From positions 1-64,000 of the forward strand of contig NZ_JBDSPJ010000004.1 of the NCBI RefSeq assembly GCF_039912695.1: a stretch of 64,000 bases of DNA, given 5' to 3'. Position 1 is the stretch's first letter. Every line of letters starts with the position of its first letter. Below are positions 8,762 through 18,300 of this stretch, one piece after another. The notes beneath the pieces were generated by a model. It made no database searches. It worked only from the letters and a program-made list of their open reading frames with translations, and was not told where the DNA came from. Position numbers and translations under genes: made by a program. The stretch comes from Pseudolysinimonas_A sp039912695. GTDB taxonomy: Bacteria; Actinomycetota; Actinomycetes; Actinomycetales; Microbacteriaceae.

Positions 8762-8776
8762 AGATCCATTCTGGAC

Positions 8777-8816
8777 GTGCGACGCAGTGCGACATGCGGC
8801 TACGTCCGACTACGCT
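8777..8816 (+). promoter_or_regulatory. Promoter and likely operator of the vapBC-type pair
   Basis: TACGCT at 8811-8816 is six bases before the antitoxin ATG and fits a leaderless promoter. Two direct GTGCGAC repeats at 8777-8783 and 8787-8793 are one helical turn apart, and the second coincides with the -35 position (17-bp spacer). A CTACG pair at 8800 and 8810 has the same 10-base spacing. Such repeats over a promoter suit autorepression by the antitoxin, but this is inference. Confidence 0.5.
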
Positions 8817-8822
8817 TGACGC

Positions 8823-9080
8823 ATGACCCTTGTTGCCGCGCGTGAACTCCGCAACAACACCGCCGATCTCCTCCGACGTGTCGCGCGGGGCGAGAAGATC
8901 ACGATCACGTTGAACGGGGTCGAGGTGGCGGAGATCATCCCGATCAAGAGTCGCGGCAAACGCCGTTTCATCTCGAAAGAGGAGTTTTTCCGCACGGCGC
9001 GCTTTGCCGACCCTGGTCTACGCGAGGATCTCGCCGAGCTCGCGGGCGACACGACCGACGACCTGGGCCTCTTCGAGTGA
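8823..9080 (+). CDS. Type II antitoxin, Phd/YefM-like
   Basis: The 85-residue protein has the Phd/YefM N-terminal fold that binds DNA: TLVAARELRNNTADLLRRVARGEKITITLNGVEVAEIIPI, the standard pattern. The acidic C-terminus (LREDLAELAGDTTDDLGLFE) is the part expected to wrap and neutralise the toxin. Its stop overlaps the toxin GTG by four bases, so the two are translationally coupled. The ATG has no ribosome-binding site but a -10 box sits six bases upstream, so the message is probably leaderless. Confidence 0.88.
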   Translation: MTLVAARELRNNTADLLRRVARGEKITITLNGVEVAEIIPIKSRGKRRFISKEEFFRTARFADPGLREDLAELAGDTTDDLGLFE

Positions 9081-9475
9081 CCACCTACGGGCTCCTCGAC
9101 ACGAGTGCAGTCATCGCGTGGGAGCAGCGTCACATCGGTGATCTCGATGGCATCCCCGACCAGGTTGCGATCAGCGTCGTAACGCTCGGCGAATTGCAGC
9201 TCGGGATCTACGCAGCACGTGACACGGAGATACGAGCCCAGAGAATGGGAACACTCGATTGGGTCAGCGGCTTCGAGACCCTCGACGCGGACGCCGATGC
9301 TGCCACCGAATGGTCGAGACTGACCTACCGTCTGCGGGAGCAAGGGCGGCGGATCAACGTGAACGACCTATGGATCGCATCCATCGCACTTGCTCACGGA
9401 CTGCCGGTCGTCACCCAGGATGACGACTTCGGGGTGCTCGAAGACCTCGGCGGTCCGGTAGTTATCAGGGTCTGA
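9077..9475 (+). CDS. PIN-domain ribonuclease toxin, VapC-like
   Basis: The 132-residue protein is a PIN-domain RNase, the toxin half of a VapBC-type module. The expected acidic metal-binding residues are present: D8 in LLDTSAVIAW, E39 in VTLGELQLG, D97 in NVNDLWIASIA and D115/D116 in TQDDDFG. The start is GTG at 9077, overlapping the antitoxin stop. VapC toxins cut tRNA or rRNA; the target here cannot be told from sequence. It is convergent with the AhpD-like gene, 30 bases away. Confidence 0.9.
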   Translation: MTTYGLLDTSAVIAWEQRHIGDLDGIPDQVAISVVTLGELQLGIYAARDTEIRAQRMGTLDWVSGFETLDADADAATEWSRLTYRLREQGRRINVNDLWIASIALAHGLPVVTQDDDFGVLEDLGGPVVIRV

Positions 9476-9505
9476 GGGCGAGCGCCCGGCCCATCTGAAC
9501 TTTCG

Positions 9506-10057
9506 TCAGCCGAGCGGCGGGCAGCCGAGCCCTTGCACGACCCGCGCCCAGTAGTCGACCTGGGCGACTGTGGTGGCCAGCACGACAATCTCGCGCTCGG
9601 TGAAATGTTCCCGAAGGCGATCGCCCATCTCCCGAGGCACGGCAATGGGGGTTGCCGTGAGCAGTCGGGAGTACTCGATCGCGAGCCGCTCGGCCGCGTC
9701 CAGCGAGGCCACCCCGACCGCATCCCGCCGACCCTGCACGACGGCGAGTTCGTCTTCGGTGAGGTGCTTCTCCCAGTCGCGACCGTTGAATCCGATGCAG
9801 AACGGGCATTCCACGGCTGACGACACCGTCATGCGCACGATCTTCAGCATCCGTTCGTCGACCCGTCCGACGCCTTTCGCGACCAGCGACTCAAGCACCC
9901 CTGACCCGATTGCCGCCCGCGGGTACCAAGTCAACAACCGCGCGACGAGCACGTCTTCGCCGGTCGCGCGGCGCGAGATCCACAACCCGAATCGCAGCAG
10001 CAGGGGGACGCGGCGCGGCGGCGCAATGAAGGCCTCAGTAAGCGCGCCCGCGGTCAT
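9506..10057 (-). CDS. Carboxymuconolactone decarboxylase / AhpD-like protein
   Basis: The 183-residue protein belongs to the alkylhydroperoxidase AhpD-like core fold. The redox motif region reads SAVECPFCIGFNGRDW, giving the CxxC pair, but the histidine found four residues after the second cysteine in AhpD is replaced by asparagine. It may therefore be a peroxidase of altered activity or a non-peroxidase relative. The ATG overlaps the stop of the hexapeptide-protein gene (ATGA), so the two are probably co-translated. Confidence 0.75.
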   Translation of the reverse strand: MTAGALTEAFIAPPRRVPLLLRFGLWISRRATGEDVLVARLLTWYPRAAIGSGVLESLVAKGVGRVDERMLKIVRMTVSSAVECPFCIGFNGRDWEKHLTEDELAVVQGRRDAVGVASLDAAERLAIEYSRLLTATPIAVPREMGDRLREHFTEREIVVLATTVAQVDYWARVVQGLGCPPLG

Positions 10058-10662
10058 GGCGCGGGGTCGACGGCGACGTCTTCAGCGTGCCGCGAGAGGT
10101 GTCGCGCGTATCGCTCGGTCAGCTGCACCATCAGGTCGGGCGTCTCGCGGTCAAGGCCGAACACGTAGCCGGGAAAGTCGAGTTCGCTCTGCCGCGCCCA
10201 GATGTCGTCGTGCCGCTCGGGCGAGAGGATGTCGACCGGATCCCCGACCGCAACCCACCCGATCGGAACCGTCGAGTTCGGCGGCAGCACCGTGCGCAGA
10301 TGCACGACCGCATTGATGCGCACCTCGCTGCCGTCACCGATCACCGCGCCATTGAAGACTCGGGCGCCGGTGGCGATGAAGACCTCGTTGCCGATCCTCG
10401 CCCCCGAGATGGATGCCAGCGGGCCGACCAAGCAGTGGTCGCCGATCCTCAGCGGGTCGCTCGCACTGGCGCGCAGAACCGCGTTCTCCATCACGATGAC
10501 GTGCTCGCCCAGCACGATTGGACCGCCCTCGGCGCTGATCACAGCACCGTGCAGCACCTGGCAGTCGGCGCCGATCGTGACATCGCCGCTGATCAGTGCC
10601 CCGGGCGCTATGACCGCGTCGGGGTGAATTTTCGGGGACCGCCCCAGGTGTTCGACGAGCAT
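10054..10662 (-). CDS. Left-handed beta-helix (gamma carbonic anhydrase-like) protein
   Basis: The 202 residues are dominated by hexapeptide repeats (IHPDAVIAPGALISGDVTIGADCQVLHGAVISAEGG...) that form a trimeric left-handed beta helix, as in gamma-class carbonic anhydrases and acyltransferases. No substrate can be assigned. The ATG at 10662 is preceded, at a six-base distance, by TAGGGT (10674-10669), which lies inside the end of mazG, so this gene has its own probable leaderless promoter. It overlaps the downstream AhpD-like gene. Confidence 0.8.
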   Translation of the reverse strand: MLVEHLGRSPKIHPDAVIAPGALISGDVTIGADCQVLHGAVISAEGGPIVLGEHVIVMENAVLRASASDPLRIGDHCLVGPLASISGARIGNEVFIATGARVFNGAVIGDGSEVRINAVVHLRTVLPPNSTVPIGWVAVGDPVDILSPERHDDIWARQSELDFPGYVFGLDRETPDLMVQLTERYARHLSRHAEDVAVDPAP

Positions 10663-10666
10663 GCGC

Positions 10667-11305
10667 TCACCCTAACTCTGCGGTCACAACCTCAGTACGG
10701 AGTTGCCGAATCGCCCCTCGTAGGGCGCGATCGGCATCCAGCCCTGCGGCTTTCGCCCCCGACACGAGGGCGAGCAGTTCGGCGCCGAGTTCTTCTTCGG
10801 TCGCTGGCACCGCAGCCGGGTCGCGAGTGACGCCGAGCTTCGCGGCACGCCCGAGAGTCTTGTCGGCGAGTGCGAGCGAGGGCATCCCGTCGGGGATCCC
10901 GTCGAGCACGCTCGTGCGGTGAGACTTCTCGACCGCTTTGATCGCCTCCCAGTTGGCGACGACCTGATCGGAGGTGTCGGCCACGACATCCCCAAAGACG
11001 TGCGGATGGCGCCCGATCATCTTCTGCGTCATGTGCGCCGCGACGTCTTCCAGGGTGAACTCCCCCGCCTCGGCAGCAAGGTCGGCGTGAAACAGCACCT
11101 GGTAGAGCACGTCCCCGAGCTCCTCGACGAGGTCGTCGCGGGTGCCCGACTCGATCGCCTCAACCAGTTCGGCGCTCTCCTCGACGAGGTACTGCACGAG
11201 CGAGGCGTGGGTCTGCTCGCGATCCCAGGCGCAGCCGCCGGGGGCGCGGAGGCGCTCCATGGTCGCGATCAGCTCATCCATCCGGGGATGCGGCGCGTCG
11301 GTCAT
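10667..11305 (-). CDS. mazG: MazG nucleoside triphosphate pyrophosphohydrolase
   Basis: MazG hydrolyses (d)NTPs to the monophosphate and pyrophosphate, cleaning the nucleotide pool or lowering stress signals. The 212-residue protein has the core motif CAWDREQTHASLVQYLVEESAELVEAIE with the metal-binding EExxE, then DDLVEELGDVLYQVLFHADLA with the second ExxD. It has a single MazG domain plus a helical tail, the actinobacterial form. It lies 15 bases downstream of the MFS gene's stop on the minus-strand reading direction in reverse order, so read-through is not required. Confidence 0.92.
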   Translation of the reverse strand: MTDAPHPRMDELIATMERLRAPGGCAWDREQTHASLVQYLVEESAELVEAIESGTRDDLVEELGDVLYQVLFHADLAAEAGEFTLEDVAAHMTQKMIGRHPHVFGDVVADTSDQVVANWEAIKAVEKSHRTSVLDGIPDGMPSLALADKTLGRAAKLGVTRDPAAVPATEEELGAELLALVSGAKAAGLDADRALRGAIRQLRTEVVTAELG

Positions 11306-11320
11306 GCGACCATCCTGCCG

Positions 11321-12769
11321 TCAGCTAGACGCCGGGGCCTCGACCGGTTGCGTGCGGCCCGGCAGGGCGATCGCCGCGGCCAGCAGCAGAACGGCAACGA
11401 CGGCCGCGCCGATGAAGACGGCACTCGACGCCGCGATCAAGGTGGCGCGGTCGGTTTGGTCACCACCGTGGCCGGCGATGACCGCGTTCGCGATGGCACC
11501 CAGAATCGCGACCCCGAATGCCTGACCGATCGAGCGACCGAACATATTCAGCCCGGTCACCACTCCGCGCTCCTGCCATTCGACGCTGGACTGCGCGGCG
11601 ACAAGACTCGGTACGGCGCTCAGGCCGAATCCAAATCCGATGACGAAGCACGAAATCGCGACGAACGCGATCGATGGTGTTGCGGCAGTCGCGGCGAGGA
11701 ACGCCGTTCCCACCAGGACGAGCGCCGCGCCGACGAGCACGACGGGGCGAAACCCGAAACGCAGGTAGAACCAGCCCGAGATCGCGGCCGCGAGGGGCCA
11801 CCCGATCGTGAGGGTAGCCAGTGACAGACCGGCGATCACCGGACTCGTCGGCACGGTGCCTTCGAGATAGGTCGGAACGTAGGCGGTCAGGCCGACGAGT
11901 GCGGCACCGATCGTGACACCCAGGATGACCGAGGTCGACACGATCCGTCGCCGGAACAGACCGAGAGCGATGATGGGATCGCTCGCACGGAGCTCGACCG
12001 CGACGAAGCCCATGAGCAGTGCCGCGCCGACGACGAAAATACCGACGCCGAGGGGCGACCCCCATTCCCATCCCCGGCCGCCTTCGAGCACTCCGAGCAG
12101 AATGAGCGACGAGGCGGAGGTGAGCAGAACGGCACCGGGGATGTCGAGCGAGCGTTTGCGTCGTTCGACCTTTTCCCGGTAGGCGCGAATCAGAAGGAAG
12201 CCGGACACGAGAGCCAGCGGGATGTTGATGAAGAAGATCGCACGCCAGATGTTGAACTGAGCGAAAAGGCCGCCCAGGGTCGGGCCGAGCACGCTCGCAA
12301 CGCCCCAGACGCTCGCGACATAACCCTGCACCCGAGCCCGCTCCTGAAGCGAGTAGATGTCACCGATGATCGTGATCGAGATCGGCAGGATGGCGCCAGC
12401 GCCGATGCCCTGCACGACGCGAAAAGCGATGAGCGACTCCATGTTCCAGGCGAGACCGCAGAGCACCGACCCCAACAAAAAGGCGGCGACGCCAAACAGG
12501 ATGACCGGCTTTCGCCCAATCGTGTCGGCGAGTTTGGAGTAGACCGGCACCGTCACCGCCGAGGCGAGGAGGTAGCTCGAGAACAGCCAGGGGAAAGAGG
12601 CGAAACCGCCCAGGTCGCCGACGATCGACGGCACGGCGGTCGCGAGGATCGTCGCGTCGATCGCAACCAGCCCGGTAACGACCATGACGGCCAATAGCAC
12701 CGGACCGCGCTCCGACCGCAACCCGACGCCGTTCGACACGAGTCCACCCTTCTGCGGCGTGCGAGCCAC
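11321..12769 (-). CDS. MFS transporter, DHA2 (14-TM) drug-exporter type
   Basis: The 482-residue protein has the repeated hydrophobic helices of the major facilitator superfamily and enough segments for the 14-helix EmrB/QacA-type group. The early motif VPVYSKLADTIGRKPVILFGVAAFLLGSVLCGLAWN is the conserved loop 2-3 signature of proton-coupled drug exporters, and RVVQGIGAGAILPISITIIGDIY is the motif C-like segment. The substrate is unknown. The GTG start at 12769 faces the divergent CPBP gene across 65 bases. Confidence 0.88.
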   Translation of the reverse strand: MARTPQKGGLVSNGVGLRSERGPVLLAVMVVTGLVAIDATILATAVPSIVGDLGGFASFPWLFSSYLLASAVTVPVYSKLADTIGRKPVILFGVAAFLLGSVLCGLAWNMESLIAFRVVQGIGAGAILPISITIIGDIYSLQERARVQGYVASVWGVASVLGPTLGGLFAQFNIWRAIFFINIPLALVSGFLLIRAYREKVERRKRSLDIPGAVLLTSASSLILLGVLEGGRGWEWGSPLGVGIFVVGAALLMGFVAVELRASDPIIALGLFRRRIVSTSVILGVTIGAALVGLTAYVPTYLEGTVPTSPVIAGLSLATLTIGWPLAAAISGWFYLRFGFRPVVLVGAALVLVGTAFLAATAATPSIAFVAISCFVIGFGFGLSAVPSLVAAQSSVEWQERGVVTGLNMFGRSIGQAFGVAILGAIANAVIAGHGGDQTDRATLIAASSAVFIGAAVVAVLLLAAAIALPGRTQPVEAPASS

Positions 12770-12834
12770 ACCCTCGTGATGAAAGGCGACCGGCGCGTCA
12801 GGTATTCCCGACTGGCGACAGGGAGGATGGGGTC

Positions 12835-13608
12835 ATGGATTTCACCGCCCTTGCCCTGCTCGGCGTTGTGGTCGGCATCCTGGTCTGGCGGGCGGCGAAT
12901 CGGGAGCGCGGCGAGTACGCACGCTTCAAGCTCCTGCGCGCGACGGAGGCGCGGCAGAAGGTCTACCGGCGCTGGGTGATCGAAGCGGCGATCACACTCG
13001 GTGGTCTGTCGATCGCGGTGATCGTCGCGACCTGGGTCGACATCCCGGCGCTGCTGGCCGACGCCCAGACCTGGCCACCGGTTGCGGCGGTGCACGCGCT
13101 CCTCAGCACCCCGGTCGGCCTGACCGTCGCGATCGGGGTCGCCGTTCTGGTGCTGGCTGCTCTCGTGGTGCCGGTGCTGCTCATCCGCAATTCTGGGGAG
13201 GAGCCGCCAGCCCTCGGCGACATCCGCGCGCTGCTGCCGCGCGCTCGTGCGGAGTTGCCCTACGGGGCCGCGCTCTCGTTGGGTGCTGGCGTCTACGAAG
13301 AGCTGCTGTTTCGGCTCGGGATGCCGGCCCTGATCTTCGCGGTCACCGGCAACGCGATCGTCGCGTTCGTCGGCGCGACGGTGCTGTTCGGGTTGCTGCA
13401 CGTTTACCAGGGACCGGTCGGGGTCCTGTTCGCGACGTTGCTCGGTGTCATCTTCGCGTTCCTGTATCTGGTGACCGGAAGCATCCTGGTGGCCATCGTC
13501 TTTCACGCGCTCATCGATCTGCGCTCGATGGTGCTCATCCCGGTGGCGCTCGGCTGGGTTCGGCCGACCGGTGTGACGCCCGAGCCACCCAAACCGCCCG
13601 AACTCTAG
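12835..13608 (+). CDS. CPBP-family intramembrane metalloprotease
   Basis: The 257-residue membrane protein has the CPBP (Rce1/CAAX-like) family active-site residues: E155-E156-x3-R160 in GVYEELLFRLG, H189 in LFGLLHVYQG and H224 in VFHALIDLRS. About six hydrophobic segments surround them. Bacterial members process or protect small secreted peptides, or have unknown substrates. The ATG at 12835 follows a strong GGGAGG ribosome-binding site. The neighbours give no clear substrate. Confidence 0.87.
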   Translation: MDFTALALLGVVVGILVWRAANRERGEYARFKLLRATEARQKVYRRWVIEAAITLGGLSIAVIVATWVDIPALLADAQTWPPVAAVHALLSTPVGLTVAIGVAVLVLAALVVPVLLIRNSGEEPPALGDIRALLPRARAELPYGAALSLGAGVYEELLFRLGMPALIFAVTGNAIVAFVGATVLFGLLHVYQGPVGVLFATLLGVIFAFLYLVTGSILVAIVFHALIDLRSMVLIPVALGWVRPTGVTPEPPKPPEL

Positions 13609-13640
13609 ACCGCGTCGGCGGTCGGTGGGAAGGTGGGCAC

Positions 13641-14018
13641 ATGCTCACAACGACCGGTGCTTTCAGCGGAATTTCTGTCGACGATCAGGCGGCCGCACTC
13701 GCCTTCTACCGCGACACTCTCGGCCTCCCCGTCGACCAGACGCCGATGGGGCTGCGTCTGACGCTCGACGGCGCGACAGTCTTTCTCTACGAAAAGGGTG
13801 ACCACCAGCCCGCGTCGTTCACGGTGCTCAACTTCGAGGTGCTCTCGATCGACGCGGCGGTGCGCGAACTGGTTGAGGCCGGCGTGACCCTCGAGCGTTA
13901 CCCCGGGATGCACCAAGACGACGACGGCATCCTGCGCGGCAAGAAAGCCAACATGGGTCCCGATATCGCGTGGTTCACCGACCCGGCGGGCAACATCCTC
14001 TCGGTGCTCGAGGCTTAG
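13641..14018 (+). CDS. VOC-family (glyoxalase/bleomycin-resistance fold) protein
   Basis: The 125-residue protein is a single-unit vicinal oxygen chelate fold: GAFSGISVDDQAAALAFYRDTLGLPVDQTPMGLRLTLDG... ending with DIAWFTDPAGNILSVLE, the typical closing strand with its conserved Glu. Substrate is unknown. A GGAAGGTGGG sequence before the ATG serves as ribosome-binding site. The gene is convergent with the FUSC-like gene and their stop codons overlap by four bases. Confidence 0.85.
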   Translation: MLTTTGAFSGISVDDQAAALAFYRDTLGLPVDQTPMGLRLTLDGATVFLYEKGDHQPASFTVLNFEVLSIDAAVRELVEAGVTLERYPGMHQDDDGILRGKKANMGPDIAWFTDPAGNILSVLEA

Positions 14019-15346
14019 TTCGCCAGGTTGTCGCGAAGCCGCTCGAGCGCGGGCAACAGGGAACGGGGTTCTCGGATCGCTCGACGCGCCTCGCCAAGAG
14101 CGCCACGCGGTGGTATCTCGGGACGGGCGGCAGCGATCTGACGGGTGAGGGCGATCCAGCGTCCGTTGCGGCGGGCGCGGGCGATCGGGATGCGGGCAAG
14201 CGCCCGCCACGGCTTCGCCACCTCTTCGAGTCTCACGAGCGCACGATCGACCGGACCGTACGAGGCATCGGGAGTCGCCCAGGCCTCCCCCACCGCTTCG
14301 AACACCGCCGCGATCCGCAGCCGCAGCACGCCATCCGATCGGATCGGCAACACGAACCAGGCAACGAGGATGCCGATGAGGCAACCCGCGGCGATCGCGA
14401 GCACGCGCATCGGGAGGTCGACCGGAGCGCTCACGAGCTCCTGCTGCAGGATCGTCACGACGAGGGTCATGATCAGCGCCCACCAGGCGTAGCTGAGCGA
14501 CCGCAGCAGGACTCCGATCCCGAGCAGCGCGACGATGAGCGCCGCGACCGGCCAGCCATCGAGTCCCGGCAGTGCGGAGACCGGGAGGGCGATCAGACTG
14601 CCGGCCAGCGCGCCGCCGAAGCGGAGACCAGCGGTATGGATGACGTCGGCGCGGCCGCGGTTGCGCGACAGCACCAGGTACGCCGACAGCACGATCGAGG
14701 TCGCGTGCTCGGGGATCACCAGCAGGCCCAGCACCCAGGCGAGGGCGACCGCGAGGGCGAGTTGGATCGCCATCCGCGTGCTCGGGATCGGGCGCAGCCG
14801 GCTCGGTGCGGGCGGGTCCTGGTCGGCGGGATCGGCGGGTTCGGTCCGCGGAATCAGGCGCACCGCCTGCGCACCGACTCGAACCGCGACGACCACGATG
14901 AGGGCGAAGATCGCAACGAGCGGCACAGCGACCGCGACGTCGGCGAAACCGCCCGCGACGTTCACTCGCACAGGCGTCACCAGCAGGGTGATGAACGGCA
15001 CCGCGATCAGCGCCCCGATACGTCGACCCTGCTCACCGAACCGTCGCATCCATACCGAGGCGAACATTGCGAGTGTGAACAGTGCGGCGCCCAGCCACGG
15101 GTTGACGTGTGTCGCCAGGCCGACCCCGGCAACAGCAACGGCGAGCACGGGCAGCGCGACCAGCGCCTCGACGCGGCCGCGCCAAGATTCAACCAGTCGA
15201 CTGCGCGAGAGCATGAGGGCGATCGCGGCGCCCAGGATGACGACATCCCCCCGCGGGAACAGCAGCCAGGTGACACCCGCGACCACCGCCATCGCGACGG
15301 CTGCGCACAGTCCCACCCCGGAGGCTGCCCGCAGCGTCGCGCGCAT
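14015..15346 (-). CDS. FUSC-like / aromatic acid exporter-type membrane protein
   Basis: The 443-residue protein has two clusters of hydrophobic helices (about 5-150 and 190-310) separated by a hydrophilic loop, and a soluble C-terminal part with many Arg and Glu residues. This layout matches FUSC/aromatic acid exporter family proteins such as AaeB-like pumps. The stretch SIVLSAYLVLSRNRGRADVIHTAGLRFGGALAGSLIA is the most family-like part. The ATG shares one base with the mfd stop (TGATG), so it is probably transcribed with mfd. Confidence 0.7.
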   Translation of the reverse strand: MRATLRAASGVGLCAAVAMAVVAGVTWLLFPRGDVVILGAAIALMLSRSRLVESWRGRVEALVALPVLAVAVAGVGLATHVNPWLGAALFTLAMFASVWMRRFGEQGRRIGALIAVPFITLLVTPVRVNVAGGFADVAVAVPLVAIFALIVVVAVRVGAQAVRLIPRTEPADPADQDPPAPSRLRPIPSTRMAIQLALAVALAWVLGLLVIPEHATSIVLSAYLVLSRNRGRADVIHTAGLRFGGALAGSLIALPVSALPGLDGWPVAALIVALLGIGVLLRSLSYAWWALIMTLVVTILQQELVSAPVDLPMRVLAIAAGCLIGILVAWFVLPIRSDGVLRLRIAAVFEAVGEAWATPDASYGPVDRALVRLEEVAKPWRALARIPIARARRNGRWIALTRQIAAARPEIPPRGALGEARRAIREPRSLLPALERLRDNLAN

Positions 15347-18300
15347 CAGTTCACGGGTTCCTCGGGTGCGACGACCGGCGCGACGACCTCGGGTGCGACG
15401 ACCGGGGGCGGGAAGAGTGCGGTGAGCACCCCGGCGACCCAGGCGATCAGTTGGGTGTCGGTTCCGGTCGGCAGCGGGATGCTGAGCGCCTTCGCCTGCA
15501 CGAAGATCTTCGATCCCGGATACATCCGCTGCAGCCGCACCTGCTTGGAATCGGGAAGGTCGGCCGGCGCGACGCGGAGGTTGCCGCCGACGGCCACGAC
15601 ATCCGAGAGTCCTGCCTTCTGCGCGGTGCGCCGCAGCCGCGAGATCGCGATGAGGTTCGACACCGCTTCGGGAAGGTCGCCGTACCGATCGGCGAGTTCT
15701 TCGGCGACCGAGTCGATCGCGTCATCAGGGGAAGCTGGGGCGGCTGCCGTCGAGAGCTTCTGGTACGCCTCGAGCCGCAGTCGCTCGCTTTCGAGATACT
15801 CCTCCGGGATGCGCGCATCCACGGGCAGTTCGAGCCTGAGTTCGGTCTGCCCTTCCGCGACATCCCCGCGGAATGTGGCCACGGCCTCACCGATCATCCG
15901 CAGGTAGAGGTCGAAGCCCACCCCGGCGATGTGGCCCGACTGCTCGCCGCCGAGCAGGTTGCCCGCGCCGCGGATTTCGAGGTCCTTGAGCGCGACCTGC
16001 ATGCCCGAGCCGAGCTCGGTGTTCGCAGCGATCGTCTCGAGGCGATCTTGGGCCGTCTCGGTCAGCGGCTTGTCATCGTCGTAGAGGAAGTAGGCGTAGG
16101 CGCGCTCCCGGCCGCGCCCGACCCGTCCCCGGATCTGGTGCAACTGCGACAGGCCGTACTTGTCGGCGGCGTCGATGATCAGGGTGTTGGCGTTGGCGAT
16201 GTCGATGCCGGTCTCGATGATCGTCGTCGAGACGAGCACGTCGAATCTGCGCTCCCAGAAGTCGACGATGACCTGCTCGAGCACGCTCTCGGGAAGCTGG
16301 CCGTGCGCCACTGCGATCCGCGCCTCGGGAACCAGGTCAGCGATCTGCGCGGCGACTCTGTTGATCGACGAGACCCGGTTGTGCACGAAGAACACCTGCC
16401 CTTCGCGCAACAGTTCGCGGCGGATCGCGGCCCCGACCTGCTTCTCGTTGTACGGCCCGACGAAGGTGAGAATCGGATGCCGGTCTTCGGGCGGAGTCGC
16501 CAGAGTCGACATTTCGCGGATGCCGGTGACCGCCATCTCGAGCGTGCGCGGAATCGGGGTGGCCGACATCGCCAGGATGTCGACGTTCGTCTTCAGTTTC
16601 TTGAGCGCGTCCTTGTGTTCAACGCCGAACCGCTGCTCCTCGTCGATGATGACGAGCCCGAGATCCTTAAATCGGATGCCGTCGCTCAGCAGTCGATGGG
16701 TGCCGATCACGACATCCACCACTCCACTCGCGAGACCCTCGATCGTGTCTTTCGACTCTTTGTCGGTCTGGAACCGGCTGAGCGCGCGCAGGTGCACGGG
16801 GAACCCGGCGAAGCGTTCGGCGAAGGTCTCCATATGCTGGCGAACCAGCAGCGTCGTCGGGACCAGCATTGCGACCTGCTTGCCGTCTTGCACGGCCTTG
16901 AACGCCGCGCGAATCGCGATCTCGGTCTTGCCGTAGCCGACGTCGCCCGAGACCAGGCGGTCCATCGGGATCGGCCTCTCCATGTCGGCCTTGACCTCGT
17001 CGATCGTGATCAACTGGTCGGGCGTCTCGACGAACGGGAACGCCTCTTCCAGTTCCCGCTGCCACGGGGTGTCGGGCGGGAAAGCGTGCCCGACGCTCGC
17101 CATGCGGGCCGAGTAGAGCTTCACGAGTTCGACCGCGATGTCGCGAACAGCCTTGCGGGCCTTGCCCTTCGCCGCGGCCCAGTCGGAGCCGCCCATCTTC
17201 GACAGCGCAGGTGCCTCGCCGCCGACATAGCGGGTGAGCAGATCGAGTTGGTCGGTGGGGACCGACAGTCGGTCGGCGGGATGTCCACGCCTCGACGAGG
17301 CGTACTCGATGACCAGGTACTCGCGCACGACCTTCGCGTGAGTGCTGCCCAGCGGCCCGCGCGCGGTGCGCTCCCCCGACGCGACTTCGCGCTGGATGAG
17401 TTCGACAAACCGCCCGATGCCGTGGGTCTCGTGCACCACGTAGTCGCCCGCCTTCAGTTGTAGCGGGTCAACGACACTGCGCCGCTTGCTCGCCAGGCGC
17501 TTCACCTGCCGGGAGTCGACCCCGGCAGCGCGACCGTAGAACTCCGCCTCGGAGAGCACCGCGATCTTCTCTCCCTGCAGAGCGAACCCGGCTTCGACGC
17601 TCGCCTGCTCAACCCGAGGCTCGACCCCTGCCTGCGCCAAAACGTCACGCGCGCGCTCGACCATGCCGGTGCCGGCGGCGGTGACCGTGACATCCCAGCC
17701 GTCACGCACCAGGTCGGCGACGTAGTCAACGGCGCCGTCGACCTGACCGGCGAAGGCCGGGATCGAGAACGCCTGCACCCGGATCACCTCATCCGCGTCG
17801 GAGTCGAACGGGCTGAGTGTCCACCAGGTGCGACTGCCGGCGGCCCGCCTCAGTGCGTTGACGGTCAGGAAGTCGCCCGACCCCAGGTCGATCGGTGCCT
17901 GGGCGCCCGCGGTCGCTGCGCTCCACGCTGCTTCGAGAAACTCGCGGTTCGTCTCGGCCAGATTGACGGCTCGAGTCGCGACGCGCTCAGGAGCCAGGAT
18001 GGCGACCGCAGCATCCTCGGGGAAGGCATCGGTGAGCGGCACCAGGGTTCCGAGCAGTGCCGGCGCGAGACTCTCCATCCCGTCGGCCGGGATGCCTTCC
18101 GCAAGTTTGGCGAGCATGCCCGACAGGTTCGGAAACTCGCGCTCCATCTCGCGGGCACGCTGCCGCACACTGTCGGTCAGCAACAGCTCCCGTGCCGGGA
18201 GTAGTTCAACGGTCTCAACATCCCCCGGCAACGACCTCTGGTCAGCAACCGAGAACTGGCGAAGCTGCTCGAGCTCGTCGCCAAAGAACTCGGCGCGAAC

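Noticed and set aside
15451..17463. Long open frame on the strand opposite mfd
   Set aside because: It is a GC-rich shadow of mfd, with low-complexity Arg, Glu, Val and Asp sequence and no family features. The same holds for long frames opposite gnd, glmU, eno, hisS and hrpA.
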